Of a DNA stretch of 64,000 bases, positions 1 through 8,436 are shown piece after piece. The stretch covers positions 1-64,000 of the forward strand of contig NZ_WMBT01000009.1 of assembly GCF_009708075.1 (NCBI RefSeq), given 5' to 3'. Under the pieces are notes generated by a model. The model was given only the letters and a program-made list of their open reading frames with translations, was not told where the DNA came from and ran no database searches. The stretch is from Paracoccus lichenicola. GTDB lineage: Bacteria; Pseudomonadota; Alphaproteobacteria; Rhodobacterales; Rhodobacteraceae. Made by a program: the position numbers and the translations under genes. The stretch's first letter is position 1. Each line of letters begins with the position of its first letter.

Positions 1-32
1 ATGTGCCATGACTGAGCATATCACCCGCATGG

Positions 33-1208
33 ATGTCAGGGAATCCTACAGGTGTTTTCACACGGTCTGATCACCTGCTGCGCCATCAGGGCAGCAGCGC
101 GGAATGGCCCGCCCGTCTTCTGAAGATCATAGCGGAACGGGGCGTGACGGATATCGTGCTTTACGGTGACGTGCGCCCGATCCATGCCGCCGCACGATCC
201 GCCGCGCAGGCGCTCAACCTGCGCTTGCACGTGTTCGAGGAAGGCTATCTGCGCCCCTACTGGATCAGCTACGAACGCGGCGGCTCGAACGGCCATTCGG
301 CGCTGCTGGACATTTCCCTGCCCGAGATGCGCGCCACCCTTCGCGACACCCTGTCCGAGGTGCGGCGCCCGCCGGCCCGCTGGGGCGACATGCGCCACCA
401 CAAGTTCTATGGCGCCTTCTATCACTTCCTGGTCCTTGTCGCGAACCGGCGCTATCGCAAGTTCGCCAGCCACCGCGCCTTGACGGTCCGGGACGAGTTC
501 CTGCTGAACCTGCGCCGCCTTGTCCTGACGCCATTCCATTCGCTGACGCGCGCGGTCCAATGGCAGCGGTTCCGGCTGTCGGGCAATCCCTATCTTCTGG
601 TGCCGATGCAATTGGAACATGATTCGAGCGTGCAGGGTCATTCGCCCTTCACCCGAAATCGCCAGTTCGTCGAGGAAGTCGTGGCCGAATTCGCCCGGTC
701 CGCCCCCCGGCATCACCACCTGCTGTTCAAGGCTCATCCGCTGGAGGATGGCCGGGCCAGAAACCGCCGTTCCATCCGCGAGGCCGCGGCCCGGCACGGC
801 GTTTCCGATCGCGTGCATTATTTCCGCGGCGGCAAGCTGGCCGACATGCTGGCCCATGCCCGCGCGGTGATCACGGTCAATTCCACCGCCGCGCAGCAGG
901 CCTTGTGGCGCGGCCTGCCGGTCAAGGCCCTGGGCCGCGCGGTTTATTGCAAGCCGGGGCTGGTGTCGGACCAGCCGCTGTCGGACTTCCTGGCCCAGCC
1001 GTCCGCGCCCGACATGGCGTCCTATCGGGTGTTCCGCAACTATCTGCTGCAAACCAGCCAGGTGCCCGGGGGCTTCTATTCCCGCCGTTCGCGCGCCCAT
1101 GCCCTGCGGCTGGCGGCCGACCTGATCCTTGCCCCCGAGGATCCCTATCAGGCCCTGGCGGCCGGCCGCTTCCAGCGGCGGCAACAGATTTGCGAACTTC
1201 TGGACTAG
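33..1208 (+). CDS. kpsS: KpsS-like capsule Kdo-transferase / capsular polysaccharide export protein, N-terminus short
   Basis: In group 2 capsule systems KpsS-family proteins act in the cytoplasm, building with KpsC the poly-Kdo linker that joins capsule polysaccharide to a lipid anchor. The protein (391 aa) carries family stretches: ERGVTDIVLYGD near residue 36, HVFEEGYLRP near 66, an FKAHP motif in the second half and a conserved VNSTAAQQALWRG motif. Relatives normally have about 40-50 more N-terminal residues. Here an in-frame TGA at 9-11 precedes the ATG at 33, so the missing part is either lost, in another frame, or genuinely absent. It lies just upstream of the export lipoprotein and KpsC genes on the same strand. 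Family call is firm; the exact Kdo-transferase role is inferred. Confidence 0.75.
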   Translation: MSGNPTGVFTRSDHLLRHQGSSAEWPARLLKIIAERGVTDIVLYGDVRPIHAAARSAAQALNLRLHVFEEGYLRPYWISYERGGSNGHSALLDISLPEMRATLRDTLSEVRRPPARWGDMRHHKFYGAFYHFLVLVANRRYRKFASHRALTVRDEFLLNLRRLVLTPFHSLTRAVQWQRFRLSGNPYLLVPMQLEHDSSVQGHSPFTRNRQFVEEVVAEFARSAPRHHHLLFKAHPLEDGRARNRRSIREAAARHGVSDRVHYFRGGKLADMLAHARAVITVNSTAAQQALWRGLPVKALGRAVYCKPGLVSDQPLSDFLAQPSAPDMASYRVFRNYLLQTSQVPGGFYSRRSRAHALRLAADLILAPEDPYQALAAGRFQRRQQICELLD

Positions 1209-1303
1209 GCTTCATGAAGTGGTGGCATCCAGGGGCAGGCCGGGCTACATTGCCGGCACAACCGGACGGCAAGTCCGGGCTAAAGGAATAGGAGTTTCGA
1301 GAG

Positions 1304-2449
1304 GTGACAGTGAAGCTTTCTCCCGCCCGTTCGGCGGCGGGCCTGGCCATGCGCCTTGTCGTGATCGCGGCGATGGCGCTTGTGGCGGCCTGCAGCCTGC
1401 CGCGTTCCGGTCCCAGCAAGAACGAAATCTATTCGGGCGCCGTCGAAAAGGGCGGCAACGCGCATGTGATCTATGTGAACGAACATGTGGCGCGGGCCAC
1501 GAATTTCGTTCCGTCCTATGGTTTCTCGAACGGCTTCCTGCGCGCCGGGCAGGTCGGCGCGGACGAGATCCGGGCAGGCGACGTGCTGGGTCTGGCGATC
1601 TGGGAAAACGTCGATGACGGGCTGCTGACCTCGCTGGGGGCCAGCTCGACCGCGCTGCAGGAAATCCAGGTGGACAGCAGCGGCTATATCTTCGTGCCCT
1701 ATGCGGGCCGGGTGCAGGCGGCGGGCAACACGCCCGACCAGCTGCGCCAGGTCATCACCGAACGGCTGTCCACGCAGACCCCGGACCCGCAGGTCACGGT
1801 GGCCCGCGTGGCGGGCGACGGCGCGACCGTGTCCGTCATGGGCAAGGTCTCGGCGCAGGGCGTCTATCCGATCGAGCGGCCGACGCGGACGCTGTCGGCC
1901 ATGCTGGCCCGTGCCGGCGGCGTGTCGATCGAACCCGAGATCGCGGTGATCACCGTCAAGCGCGGCAATGACACCGGAAAGGTCTGGCTTACCGATCTCT
2001 ACTCGAACTCCAGCAACGACATCGCCCTGCGGCCCGGCGACGTGATCCTGGTCGAGGAAGACCAGCGCAGCTTCACCGCGCTTGGCGCCCTTGGCGGACA
2101 GACCCGCGTTCCCCTGGGCAACGAGATGATCAATGCGGTCGAGGCCGTGGCGATGGTCGGCGGCCTGAACTCGAACCTGGCCGATCCCACGGGCGTCTTC
2201 ATCCTGCGCGACGAGCCTGAATCGGTGGCCTCGCGCGTGCTGGGCAAGACGGTTTCCGGAACGCAGCGCATCGCCTATGTGCTGGATCTGACGCGGCCCA
2301 ACGGGCTATTCCTGGCCCGCGATTTCCTGGTCCGGGACGAGGACACGGTTTATGTGACCGAGGCGCCCTATGTTCAGTGGCAAAAGCGCCTGGCCTCGCT
2401 GACCGGGCCGATCAGCACCGCGAACACCGTGTCCAACATCGCGCAGTGA
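1304..2449 (+). CDS. Polysaccharide export outer-membrane lipoprotein (Wza/KpsD/BexD family)
   Basis: Forms the outer-membrane or periplasmic channel through which capsule polysaccharide leaves the cell. The 381-aa protein starts with a lipoprotein signal: charged N-terminus, hydrophobic stretch and lipobox VAAC at about residues 27-30, so the mature protein begins at Cys30. A poly-export domain follows (about 75-170, including the DSSGYIFVPYAGRV region) and then SLBB-type segments. GTG start chosen because GGAG at 1291-1294 is correctly spaced and the signal peptide starts there. It sits 95 bp after the KpsS-like gene and 7 bp before the KpsC-like gene, consistent with one capsule operon. 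The matching ABC exporter (kpsM/T/E) is not in the window and is presumably upstream. Confidence 0.85.
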   Translation: MTVKLSPARSAAGLAMRLVVIAAMALVAACSLPRSGPSKNEIYSGAVEKGGNAHVIYVNEHVARATNFVPSYGFSNGFLRAGQVGADEIRAGDVLGLAIWENVDDGLLTSLGASSTALQEIQVDSSGYIFVPYAGRVQAAGNTPDQLRQVITERLSTQTPDPQVTVARVAGDGATVSVMGKVSAQGVYPIERPTRTLSAMLARAGGVSIEPEIAVITVKRGNDTGKVWLTDLYSNSSNDIALRPGDVILVEEDQRSFTALGALGGQTRVPLGNEMINAVEAVAMVGGLNSNLADPTGVFILRDEPESVASRVLGKTVSGTQRIAYVLDLTRPNGLFLARDFLVRDEDTVYVTEAPYVQWQKRLASLTGPISTANTVSNIAQ

Positions 2450-2456
2450 CGGGCGG

Positions 2457-4457
2457 ATGACCGACGAACAGGAAGCCGCCGGGGGCAAGAACCGGCGGCT
2501 TTTCGCATACAGCCGCGGCTTCTGGCACGCCCCCCGCCTGCGGCGCATCCTGCAACTGGCGGGTTGGGACCTGCGCCTTGGCCTGCCCGGACAGGGCGAG
2601 GCCGTCGGCATCTGGGGCGCCAGCCCGACGGCCTGGCGCGGCCGGGCCATCGCGTCACGGCGCGGCGCGGGGCTGGTCACGGTCGAGGACGCCTTCCTGC
2701 GCTCCGTCCTGCCCGGACGCGCCAGGGGGCGCACGGCCCGGCGCGGTCCCCTTGGCCTGCTGATCGACCCCTTCGGCCTGCACTTCGACCCGTCCCGCCC
2801 CTCGCTGATCGAACGGCTGGTCACCCAGGGCGCGACGGCGGGCCATGAACAGCAGGCCCGCGACGGGATCGCCCGGCTGCGGGCGCTGGATCTGTCGAAA
2901 TACAACGCCCACCGGCCCGGCCTGCCTGCCCTGGATCCGGGCTATGTCATGGTGATCGACCAGACGCGGGGCGACGCCTCGCTGATGGGCGCGGGGCGCA
3001 ACCGGTTCCTGGCCATGCTGGCTGCCGCGCGCCACGAACACCCCGGCCGTCCCATCCTGCTGCGCAGCCACCCCGAGACGATCCAGGGCCTGCGCCCCGG
3101 CCATCTGGTCGCGGACGACCTGCGGCTCGGCGAGATCCTGTGCGACGCGGACATCTCGCCCTGGCGGCTGCTGGAAAACGCCCATGCCGTTTATGCCGTC
3201 AGTTCCCAACTGGGATACGAGGCGATCCTGGCAGGCCACAAGCCCCGCCTGTTCGGCCAGCCCTTCCATGCCGGCTGGGGCCTGTCGCAGGACGAAGCCC
3301 CTTTGCCGCCGGGCCGCCGCGGCCCTGCCTCGGTCGAGGCGCTGTTTGCCGCCAGCCACCTTCTGGCGCCGGTCTGGTATGATCCCTGCCGCGACCGCCT
3401 GACCGATTTCGACGGTGCCGTCGATCAGCTGGAGGCCGAGGTCAAGGCCTTCCGCCAGGACCGCGACGGCCACCTGGCCCATGGGATGCGGCTGTGGAAA
3501 CGCCCCTTCATCGCGCGCGCCTTCGGCGATGGCCGGGGGGTGCGGTTCACGAACCGGCCATCGGACCAAGTCACGCTGGCCTGGGCAGGCAAGGCGGATG
3601 AGGTTCCGCAGGCGATCCGGGTCGAGGACGGGTTCCTGCGGTCCCGGGGGCTTGGCGCGGCACTGACGCCGCCCTTGTCCCTGATCGCGGACGACAAGGG
3701 CATCTATTTCGACCCAAGCCGCGAAAGCCGGTTGGAGCGGCTGATCGCCGACGGCCCGCCGCCCGGCGGGGCGGCCCGGACGGCGCGGCTGATCGCGGCA
3801 ATCCGCGATGCGGGCCTGTCCAAATACAACCTGTCGGGCAACTATCGCCCCGCCCAGACCACCCGCAAACGCATCCTGGTTCCCGGCCAGGTTCAGGACG
3901 ACGCCTCGATCCGCCTGGGCGCGGGGGCGGAGCGCACCAACCTGGACCTGCTGCGCCGCGTCCGCCGCGACAATCCCGATGCCCATCTGATCTACAAGCC
4001 GCATCCCGATGTCGAGGCGGGCCTGCGCCCCGGCGCCATCCCCGCCGCCGACCTGCGGGGTCTTGCGGACGAGGTCGCAACCGCCGCCGACCCCGTCACG
4101 CTGCTGGCCCATGTCGATGAGGTCTGGACCATCACCTCGACCCTGGGGTTCGAGGCGCTGCTGCGCGGCGTGCCCGTCACGGTGCTGGGCGCGCCCTTCT
4201 ATGCAGGCTGGGGGCTGACCCGCGACCTGGGACCGATCCCGCCGCGCCGCCGCGCGCGCCCGGATCTGGCGGCGCTGGTTCATGCCTGCCTGATCGCCTA
4301 TCCCCGCTATCGCGACCCGCTCAGCGGCCTGCCCTGCCCGGTCGAGGTCGCGGTGGACCGCCTGAAGGACAGCATCGGCCCGCGCGCCCCGGCGCTGCGC
4401 CTGCTGGCCAAGGTCCAGGGCCGCCTGGCCGGTCACAGCTGGCTGTGGCGGCGCTGA
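2457..4457 (+). CDS. kpsC: KpsC-like dual-module capsule Kdo-transferase
   Basis: KpsC proteins are cytoplasmic, two-module beta-Kdo transferases that extend the poly-Kdo linker of group 2 capsules. The 666-aa protein shows internal duplication: each half contains a VEDGFLRS/VEDAFLRS segment, an LSKYN segment, a run of short charged motifs, and ends with PFHAGWGLS (near 275) or PFYAGWGLT (near 583). Length matches the family. ATG at 2457 lies 7 bp after the upstream stop. A tandem transferase with an export lipoprotein and a KpsS-like gene is the usual context in Rhodobacteraceae capsule loci. Activity has not been shown here; the family assignment is strong. Confidence 0.88.
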   Translation: MTDEQEAAGGKNRRLFAYSRGFWHAPRLRRILQLAGWDLRLGLPGQGEAVGIWGASPTAWRGRAIASRRGAGLVTVEDAFLRSVLPGRARGRTARRGPLGLLIDPFGLHFDPSRPSLIERLVTQGATAGHEQQARDGIARLRALDLSKYNAHRPGLPALDPGYVMVIDQTRGDASLMGAGRNRFLAMLAAARHEHPGRPILLRSHPETIQGLRPGHLVADDLRLGEILCDADISPWRLLENAHAVYAVSSQLGYEAILAGHKPRLFGQPFHAGWGLSQDEAPLPPGRRGPASVEALFAASHLLAPVWYDPCRDRLTDFDGAVDQLEAEVKAFRQDRDGHLAHGMRLWKRPFIARAFGDGRGVRFTNRPSDQVTLAWAGKADEVPQAIRVEDGFLRSRGLGAALTPPLSLIADDKGIYFDPSRESRLERLIADGPPPGGAARTARLIAAIRDAGLSKYNLSGNYRPAQTTRKRILVPGQVQDDASIRLGAGAERTNLDLLRRVRRDNPDAHLIYKPHPDVEAGLRPGAIPAADLRGLADEVATAADPVTLLAHVDEVWTITSTLGFEALLRGVPVTVLGAPFYAGWGLTRDLGPIPPRRRARPDLAALVHACLIAYPRYRDPLSGLPCPVEVAVDRLKDSIGPRAPALRLLAKVQGRLAGHSWLWRR

Positions 4458-4608
4458 CGGGCGCAAAAAGGAAAATCGTCGCGTGCCTTGTGTTCGGGCC
4501 GAACGCCGGCGGCATGGCGCAGGTCCTCATCGGGCCGTCCTCGGACGGAACGGTCCCTGCATGGAACACCGTTCCTCGGGGCAAGCCCCCGCGAACCAGC
4601 CGCGTTCC

Positions 4609-4637
4609 TTGGCAAGCAAGGGACCGATTGCTAACTG
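4609..4637 (+). promoter_or_regulatory. Weak sigma70-like promoter candidate for the sulfate transporter operon
   Basis: The 205-bp gap between kpsC and cysA contains TTGGCA at 4609-4614 and TAACTG at 4632-4637, 17 bp apart, ending 25 bp before the cysA start codon. The -35 is good but the -10 is poor. The same gap has short inverted repeats (for example CCGTCC-TC-GGACGG near 4535) of unknown role. No gene is visible in the gap. Confidence 0.25.
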
Positions 4638-4662
4638 TGACGGGCAAACAGGAAGGCCGCCC

Positions 4663-5760
4663 ATGTCGCTTGTGATCTCGCATCTTGCCCGGCGCTTTGG
4701 CGCAACCGCCGTCCTGCGCGGGATCCAGCTTGAGGTTGGCAAGGGCGAACTGGTGGCGCTTCTGGGTCCCTCGGGGTCGGGCAAGACCACGCTGCTGCGC
4801 ATCATCGCGGGGCTTGATTGGCCGGACGCGGGCGGGTTGTCCTTTGACGGCACCGACTGGCTGGGGAAATCGGCGGCCGAACGCCGCATCGGCTTCGTCT
4901 TCCAGCACTACGCCCTGTTCCCGCACATGACGGTCCGCGACAACATCGCCTTCGGCCTGACCGTCCTGCCGCGCGCCCAGCGGCCCGGCAAGGCGCAGAT
5001 CGCGGCCACCGTGGACGGGCTGTTGCGGTTCCTGCAGATCGACGGCCTGTCCGACCGCTATCCGGCGGAACTGTCGGGCGGGCAGCGCCAGCGGGTGGCC
5101 CTGGGCCGCGCCATGGCGATCGAACCCCGCGTGCTGCTGCTGGACGAACCCTTCGGCGCGCTGGACGCCCAGGTCCGCCGCGACCTGCGCCGCTGGCTGC
5201 GCGGGGTCCATGACAGCGCGGGCACCACCACCATCTTCGTGACCCACGACCAGGAGGAGGCCTTCGAGCTGGCCGACCGCGTGGTGGTGATGAACGGCGG
5301 CGTCGTCGAACAGATCGGCCACCCGGACGAGATCTATGACCACCCCGCGACGCCCTTCGTCGCGCGTTTTCTGGGCCTGACGGTCGAGGTTCCGGTGGCG
5401 ATGCGCGCGGGCCGGGCGCAGGCGGCGGGCCTGGATCTGGCCGCCCTGCCCCGGCGCGCGCTGCCCGATGGTCCCGCCACGCTGTTCCTGCGCCCCGCCG
5501 ACATCCAGCCGGTTCCCGACCCCGCCGCCCCCTTCCGCGTGACCGAGACCGCGACGACCGGCGCCCTGCTGCGGCTGGTTGCGGAAAGCGAAGCCGGTTG
5601 CCGGATCGAGGCCGAGGTGCCGCGCCGCGAGGCTCGCGGCCTGTCGGTCGGCCAGCCCGTCGGGCTGCGCATCGTCGCGGGCCAGATCTTTCCGGGCGGC
5701 GCCCCATCCGCTGCCGCCCCCACTGACGCATCCCGACCCCTCAAAGAGGCCCGCCCGTGA
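4663..5760 (+). CDS. cysA: Sulfate/thiosulfate ABC transporter ATP-binding protein
   Basis: ATPase that powers sulfate or thiosulfate import, on the cytoplasmic face of the CysT/CysW pore. The 365-aa protein has Walker A GPSGSGKT (residues about 35-42), Q-loop FQHYALFPHMTV, signature LSGGQRQRVALGRA, Walker B VLLLDEPFGALD and switch His VTHDQEE. A C-terminal regulatory TOBE-like part (about 240-350) fits the CysA length of about 360. The frame is open further upstream, but ATG 4663 has AGGAAG at 4650-4655 and matches the family N-terminus (MSLVISHLARRFG). The stop overlaps the binding-protein start (GTGA), so translation is probably coupled across the operon. Confidence 0.93.
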   Translation: MSLVISHLARRFGATAVLRGIQLEVGKGELVALLGPSGSGKTTLLRIIAGLDWPDAGGLSFDGTDWLGKSAAERRIGFVFQHYALFPHMTVRDNIAFGLTVLPRAQRPGKAQIAATVDGLLRFLQIDGLSDRYPAELSGGQRQRVALGRAMAIEPRVLLLDEPFGALDAQVRRDLRRWLRGVHDSAGTTTIFVTHDQEEAFELADRVVVMNGGVVEQIGHPDEIYDHPATPFVARFLGLTVEVPVAMRAGRAQAAGLDLAALPRRALPDGPATLFLRPADIQPVPDPAAPFRVTETATTGALLRLVAESEAGCRIEAEVPRREARGLSVGQPVGLRIVAGQIFPGGAPSAAAPTDASRPLKEARP

Positions 5761-6752
5761 AGACCCGCCTGACCACCGCCCTTGCCCTTGCACTTGGCCT
5801 CGCCAGTCCCGTGGCCGCGCAGGACGCGATCCTGAACGTGTCCTATGATGTCGCGCGCGAACTGTTCGCCGAACTGAACCCGGTCTTTGCCGAAAAATGG
5901 CAAGCGGAAACCGGCCGGACCGTCACCATCGACCAGTCGCATGGCGGATCGTCGAAACAGGCCCGCGCCATCCTGGAAGGCCTGCCCGCCGATGTCGTGA
6001 CCTTCAACCAGGTGACGGACATCGACGTGCTGGCCGAAGGCGGTCTGGTGGACGAAAACTGGCGCGAGGCTTTCCCGAACCAGGCATCCCCCTATTACTC
6101 GCTGCCCGCCTTTCTGGTGCGCGAGGGGAACCCCAAGGGAATCGACGACTGGGACGATCTGGCGCAGGACGGCGTGCAGGTGATCTTCCCCAACCCCAAG
6201 ACCAGCGGCAACGCGCGCTATACCTATCTGGCGGCCTATGCCTATGCGCTGGACAAGAACAACGGCGACCAGGCGGCGGCGCAGGAGTTCGTGAAGAAGA
6301 TCTTCGCCAACGTCCCCGTCTTCGACCAGGGCGGGCGCGCGGCCACCGCGACCTTCGCGGAACGCGGCATCGGCGACGTGCTGATCACCTTCGAGGCCGA
6401 GACCGGCGGCATCGCTCGCCAATACGCCGACGCCAAGCTGGAACGGGTCACGCCGTCCCTGTCGGTTCTGGCCGAGTTCCCGGTCGCCGTCGTGACCGAG
6501 AACGCCGAAAGCAAGGGCACCGCCGAGGTCTCGAAGGCCTATCTCGACTTCCTCTATTCGCCCGACGCGCAGCGCATCCTGGCCCGGAACTTCAACCGCG
6601 TGCATGACGAGGCGATCACCGCCGAATTCGCCGCGAACTTCCCCGCCGTGAAGCTGGTCACGGTCGAGGATGTGTTCGGCGGGTGGGACAAGGTGCAGCA
6701 AGAACACTTCGCCGAAGGCGGGATCCTCGATTCCGTGTTCGTGAACCAATGA
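5757..6752 (+). CDS. sbp: Periplasmic sulfate-binding protein
   Basis: Captures sulfate (or thiosulfate) in the periplasm for the CysATW importer. The 331-aa precursor has a typical Sec signal (about residues 1-22, ending PVAAQ). The mature protein has the family landmarks SHGGSSKQARAI (about 62-73) and NPKTSGNARY (about 145-154), which line the anion site and match the Prosite-type sulfate-binding signatures. The GTG start overlaps the cysA stop and the TGA stop overlaps the cysT ATG. This gene order, with the binding protein inside the operon between ATPase and permeases, is common in alphaproteobacteria. Whether sulfate or thiosulfate is preferred cannot be read from the sequence. Confidence 0.92.
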   Translation: MKTRLTTALALALGLASPVAAQDAILNVSYDVARELFAELNPVFAEKWQAETGRTVTIDQSHGGSSKQARAILEGLPADVVTFNQVTDIDVLAEGGLVDENWREAFPNQASPYYSLPAFLVREGNPKGIDDWDDLAQDGVQVIFPNPKTSGNARYTYLAAYAYALDKNNGDQAAAQEFVKKIFANVPVFDQGGRAATATFAERGIGDVLITFEAETGGIARQYADAKLERVTPSLSVLAEFPVAVVTENAESKGTAEVSKAYLDFLYSPDAQRILARNFNRVHDEAITAEFAANFPAVKLVTVEDVFGGWDKVQQEHFAEGGILDSVFVNQ

Positions 6753-7606
6753 GCGTTGCGGCGGTCACGGGCTTCCCCGCCGGGCGGCAGAAGCGGGTGC
6801 TTCCGGGCTTTGGCCTGACGATGGGGCTGACGCTGACCTATGTCGGCATCATCGTCCTGCTGCCCGTGATCGCCCTGGTGCTGAAGGGGGCGGAAATCGG
6901 TCCCGTCCGGTTCTGGGAGATCGTGACCGCCCCCCGCACCCTGGCCGCACTGCGCCTGACCATCACCGCCGCCGCGCTGGCGACGGTCTTCAACGCGGCC
7001 TACGGGCTGCTGATGGCCTGGGTGCTGGTGCGTTACCGCTTTCCGGGGCGCAGGCTGCTGGACGCGATGATGGACATTCCCTTCGCCCTGCCCACCGCCG
7101 TGGCGGGCCTGGCGCTGACGGCGCTGTTTTCGGAAAACGGCTGGTATGGGCAGGTGCTGGCGCCTGCCGGGTTTCCGGTCGTCTATACCATCTGGGGTGT
7201 GGCGGTCGCGATGTCCTTCACCTCGATCCCCTTCGTGGTCCGCACCGTCCAGCCGATCCTGGAGGATCTGGAGCCGGGGCAAGAGGAAGCCGCCCGCACC
7301 CTGGGCGCGACGCCGTGGCAAATCTTCACGCGGGTGATCTTTCCGGCGATCCTGCCGGCCTATCTGATCGGCACCACCATCGCCTTCGCCCGGTCGCTGG
7401 GCGAGTTCGGCGCGGTGATCTTCATCGCCGGGAACCTGCCGATGAAGACGGAAATCGCCTCGCTTCTGGCCGTGATCCGGCTCGAGGAATACGATTACAA
7501 CGGCGCCGCCGCCATCGCCCTGACCCTGGTCGCCATCGCCCTGGCGCTGCTGGTCGTGTCGAACTGGCTGCAATCGCGCCTGACCCGGCGCAGGGTTCCG
7601 GCATGA
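6749..7606 (+). CDS. cysT: Sulfate ABC transporter permease CysT (CysU)
   Basis: One of two inner-membrane subunits of the sulfate importer. The 285-aa protein has about six hydrophobic helices and the binding-protein-dependent permease loop EEAARTLGATPWQIFTRV that contacts the ATPase. Conserved blocks such as DIPFALPTAVAGLALT and ARSLGEFGAVIFIAGN identify CysT rather than a molybdate permease. The ATG at 6749 overlaps the upstream TGA by four bases; earlier in-frame codons would read into the binding-protein gene and are unlikely starts. The stop overlaps the cysW ATG in the same way. Confidence 0.92.
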   Translation: MSVAAVTGFPAGRQKRVLPGFGLTMGLTLTYVGIIVLLPVIALVLKGAEIGPVRFWEIVTAPRTLAALRLTITAAALATVFNAAYGLLMAWVLVRYRFPGRRLLDAMMDIPFALPTAVAGLALTALFSENGWYGQVLAPAGFPVVYTIWGVAVAMSFTSIPFVVRTVQPILEDLEPGQEEAARTLGATPWQIFTRVIFPAILPAYLIGTTIAFARSLGEFGAVIFIAGNLPMKTEIASLLAVIRLEEYDYNGAAAIALTLVAIALALLVVSNWLQSRLTRRRVPA

Positions 7607-8436
7607 CGCCCGCTATCGCCCCCGCCGCCCTGGCCCCGCGCCAGGACCGCCGCGCCCAGTGGCTGCTGATCGGGCTTGCCGTTGCGCTGACCCTGTTCAT
7701 CGTCGTGGTGCCGCTGGTCTATATCTTCTGGCGCGCGCTGTCCGAGGGCTTCGCGGTCTTTGCGCAGAACATCATGGCCCCGGACACGCTGCACGCGATC
7801 TGGCTGACATCGGTCGTGGCCGTCATCACGCTGCCCGTCAACCTGGCCATCGGCATTGCCGCCGCCTGGCTGATCGCGCGCTTTACCTTTCCGGGCCGCA
7901 AGGCGCTGCTGACGCTGATCGAGCTGCCGTTTTCGATTTCCCCCATCATCGCCGGGGTCTGCTATCTGCTGCTTTATGGACGCCAAGGGCTGCTTGGTCC
8001 GGTGCTGGCGGCGGGCGATGTGAAGATCCTGTTCGCGCTGCCCGGCATCATCCTGGTGACGCTATTCGTCACCAGCCCCTTTGTCGCGCGCGAAGTCCTG
8101 CCGCTGATGCAGGCGCAGGGGTCGGAACAGGAACAGGCGGCGCTGACGCTGGGCGCGTCGGGCTGGCAGATCTTCCGCCGGGTGACGCTGCCCAATATCC
8201 GCTGGGCGCTGCTTTACGGCGCGGTGCTGGCGACGGCGCGGGCCGTGGGCGAATTCGGCGCGGTGTCGGTGGTATCCGGCGCGATCCGGGGGCAGACGAA
8301 CACCCTGCCCTTGCAGATCGAACTGCTGTTCAACGACCTCAACATCGTCGGCGCCTTCGCCGCCGCGTCCACCCTGACGCTGATCGCGCTTGTGGTGCTG
8401 GTGCTGAAAACGGTTCTTGAAGGCCGGACCCGCTAG
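7603..8436 (+). CDS. cysW: Sulfate ABC transporter permease CysW
   Basis: Second membrane subunit of the sulfate importer. The 277-aa product has about six membrane helices, the EQAALTLGASGWQIFRRV coupling loop and a CysW-type block ARAVGEFGAVSVVSG. ATG 7603 overlaps the cysT stop (ATGA). It is the last gene of the operon. Its TAG stop (8434-8436) shares bases with the opposing dctD stop in the sequence CTAG, leaving no room for a separate terminator between the convergent genes. The C-terminus ends after the last helix with VLKTVLEGRTR, and nothing seems missing. Confidence 0.92.
   Translation: MTPAIAPAALAPRQDRRAQWLLIGLAVALTLFIVVVPLVYIFWRALSEGFAVFAQNIMAPDTLHAIWLTSVVAVITLPVNLAIGIAAAWLIARFTFPGRKALLTLIELPFSISPIIAGVCYLLLYGRQGLLGPVLAAGDVKILFALPGIILVTLFVTSPFVAREVLPLMQAQGSEQEQAALTLGASGWQIFRRVTLPNIRWALLYGAVLATARAVGEFGAVSVVSGAIRGQTNTLPLQIELLFNDLNIVGAFAAASTLTLIALVVLVLKTVLEGRTR

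Noticed and set aside
1262..1278. CCGGAC-GGCAA-GTCCGG hairpin before the export lipoprotein gene as a terminator
   Set aside because: Stem of only 6 bp, no T-run, and it lies within a likely operon next to the ribosome-binding site.
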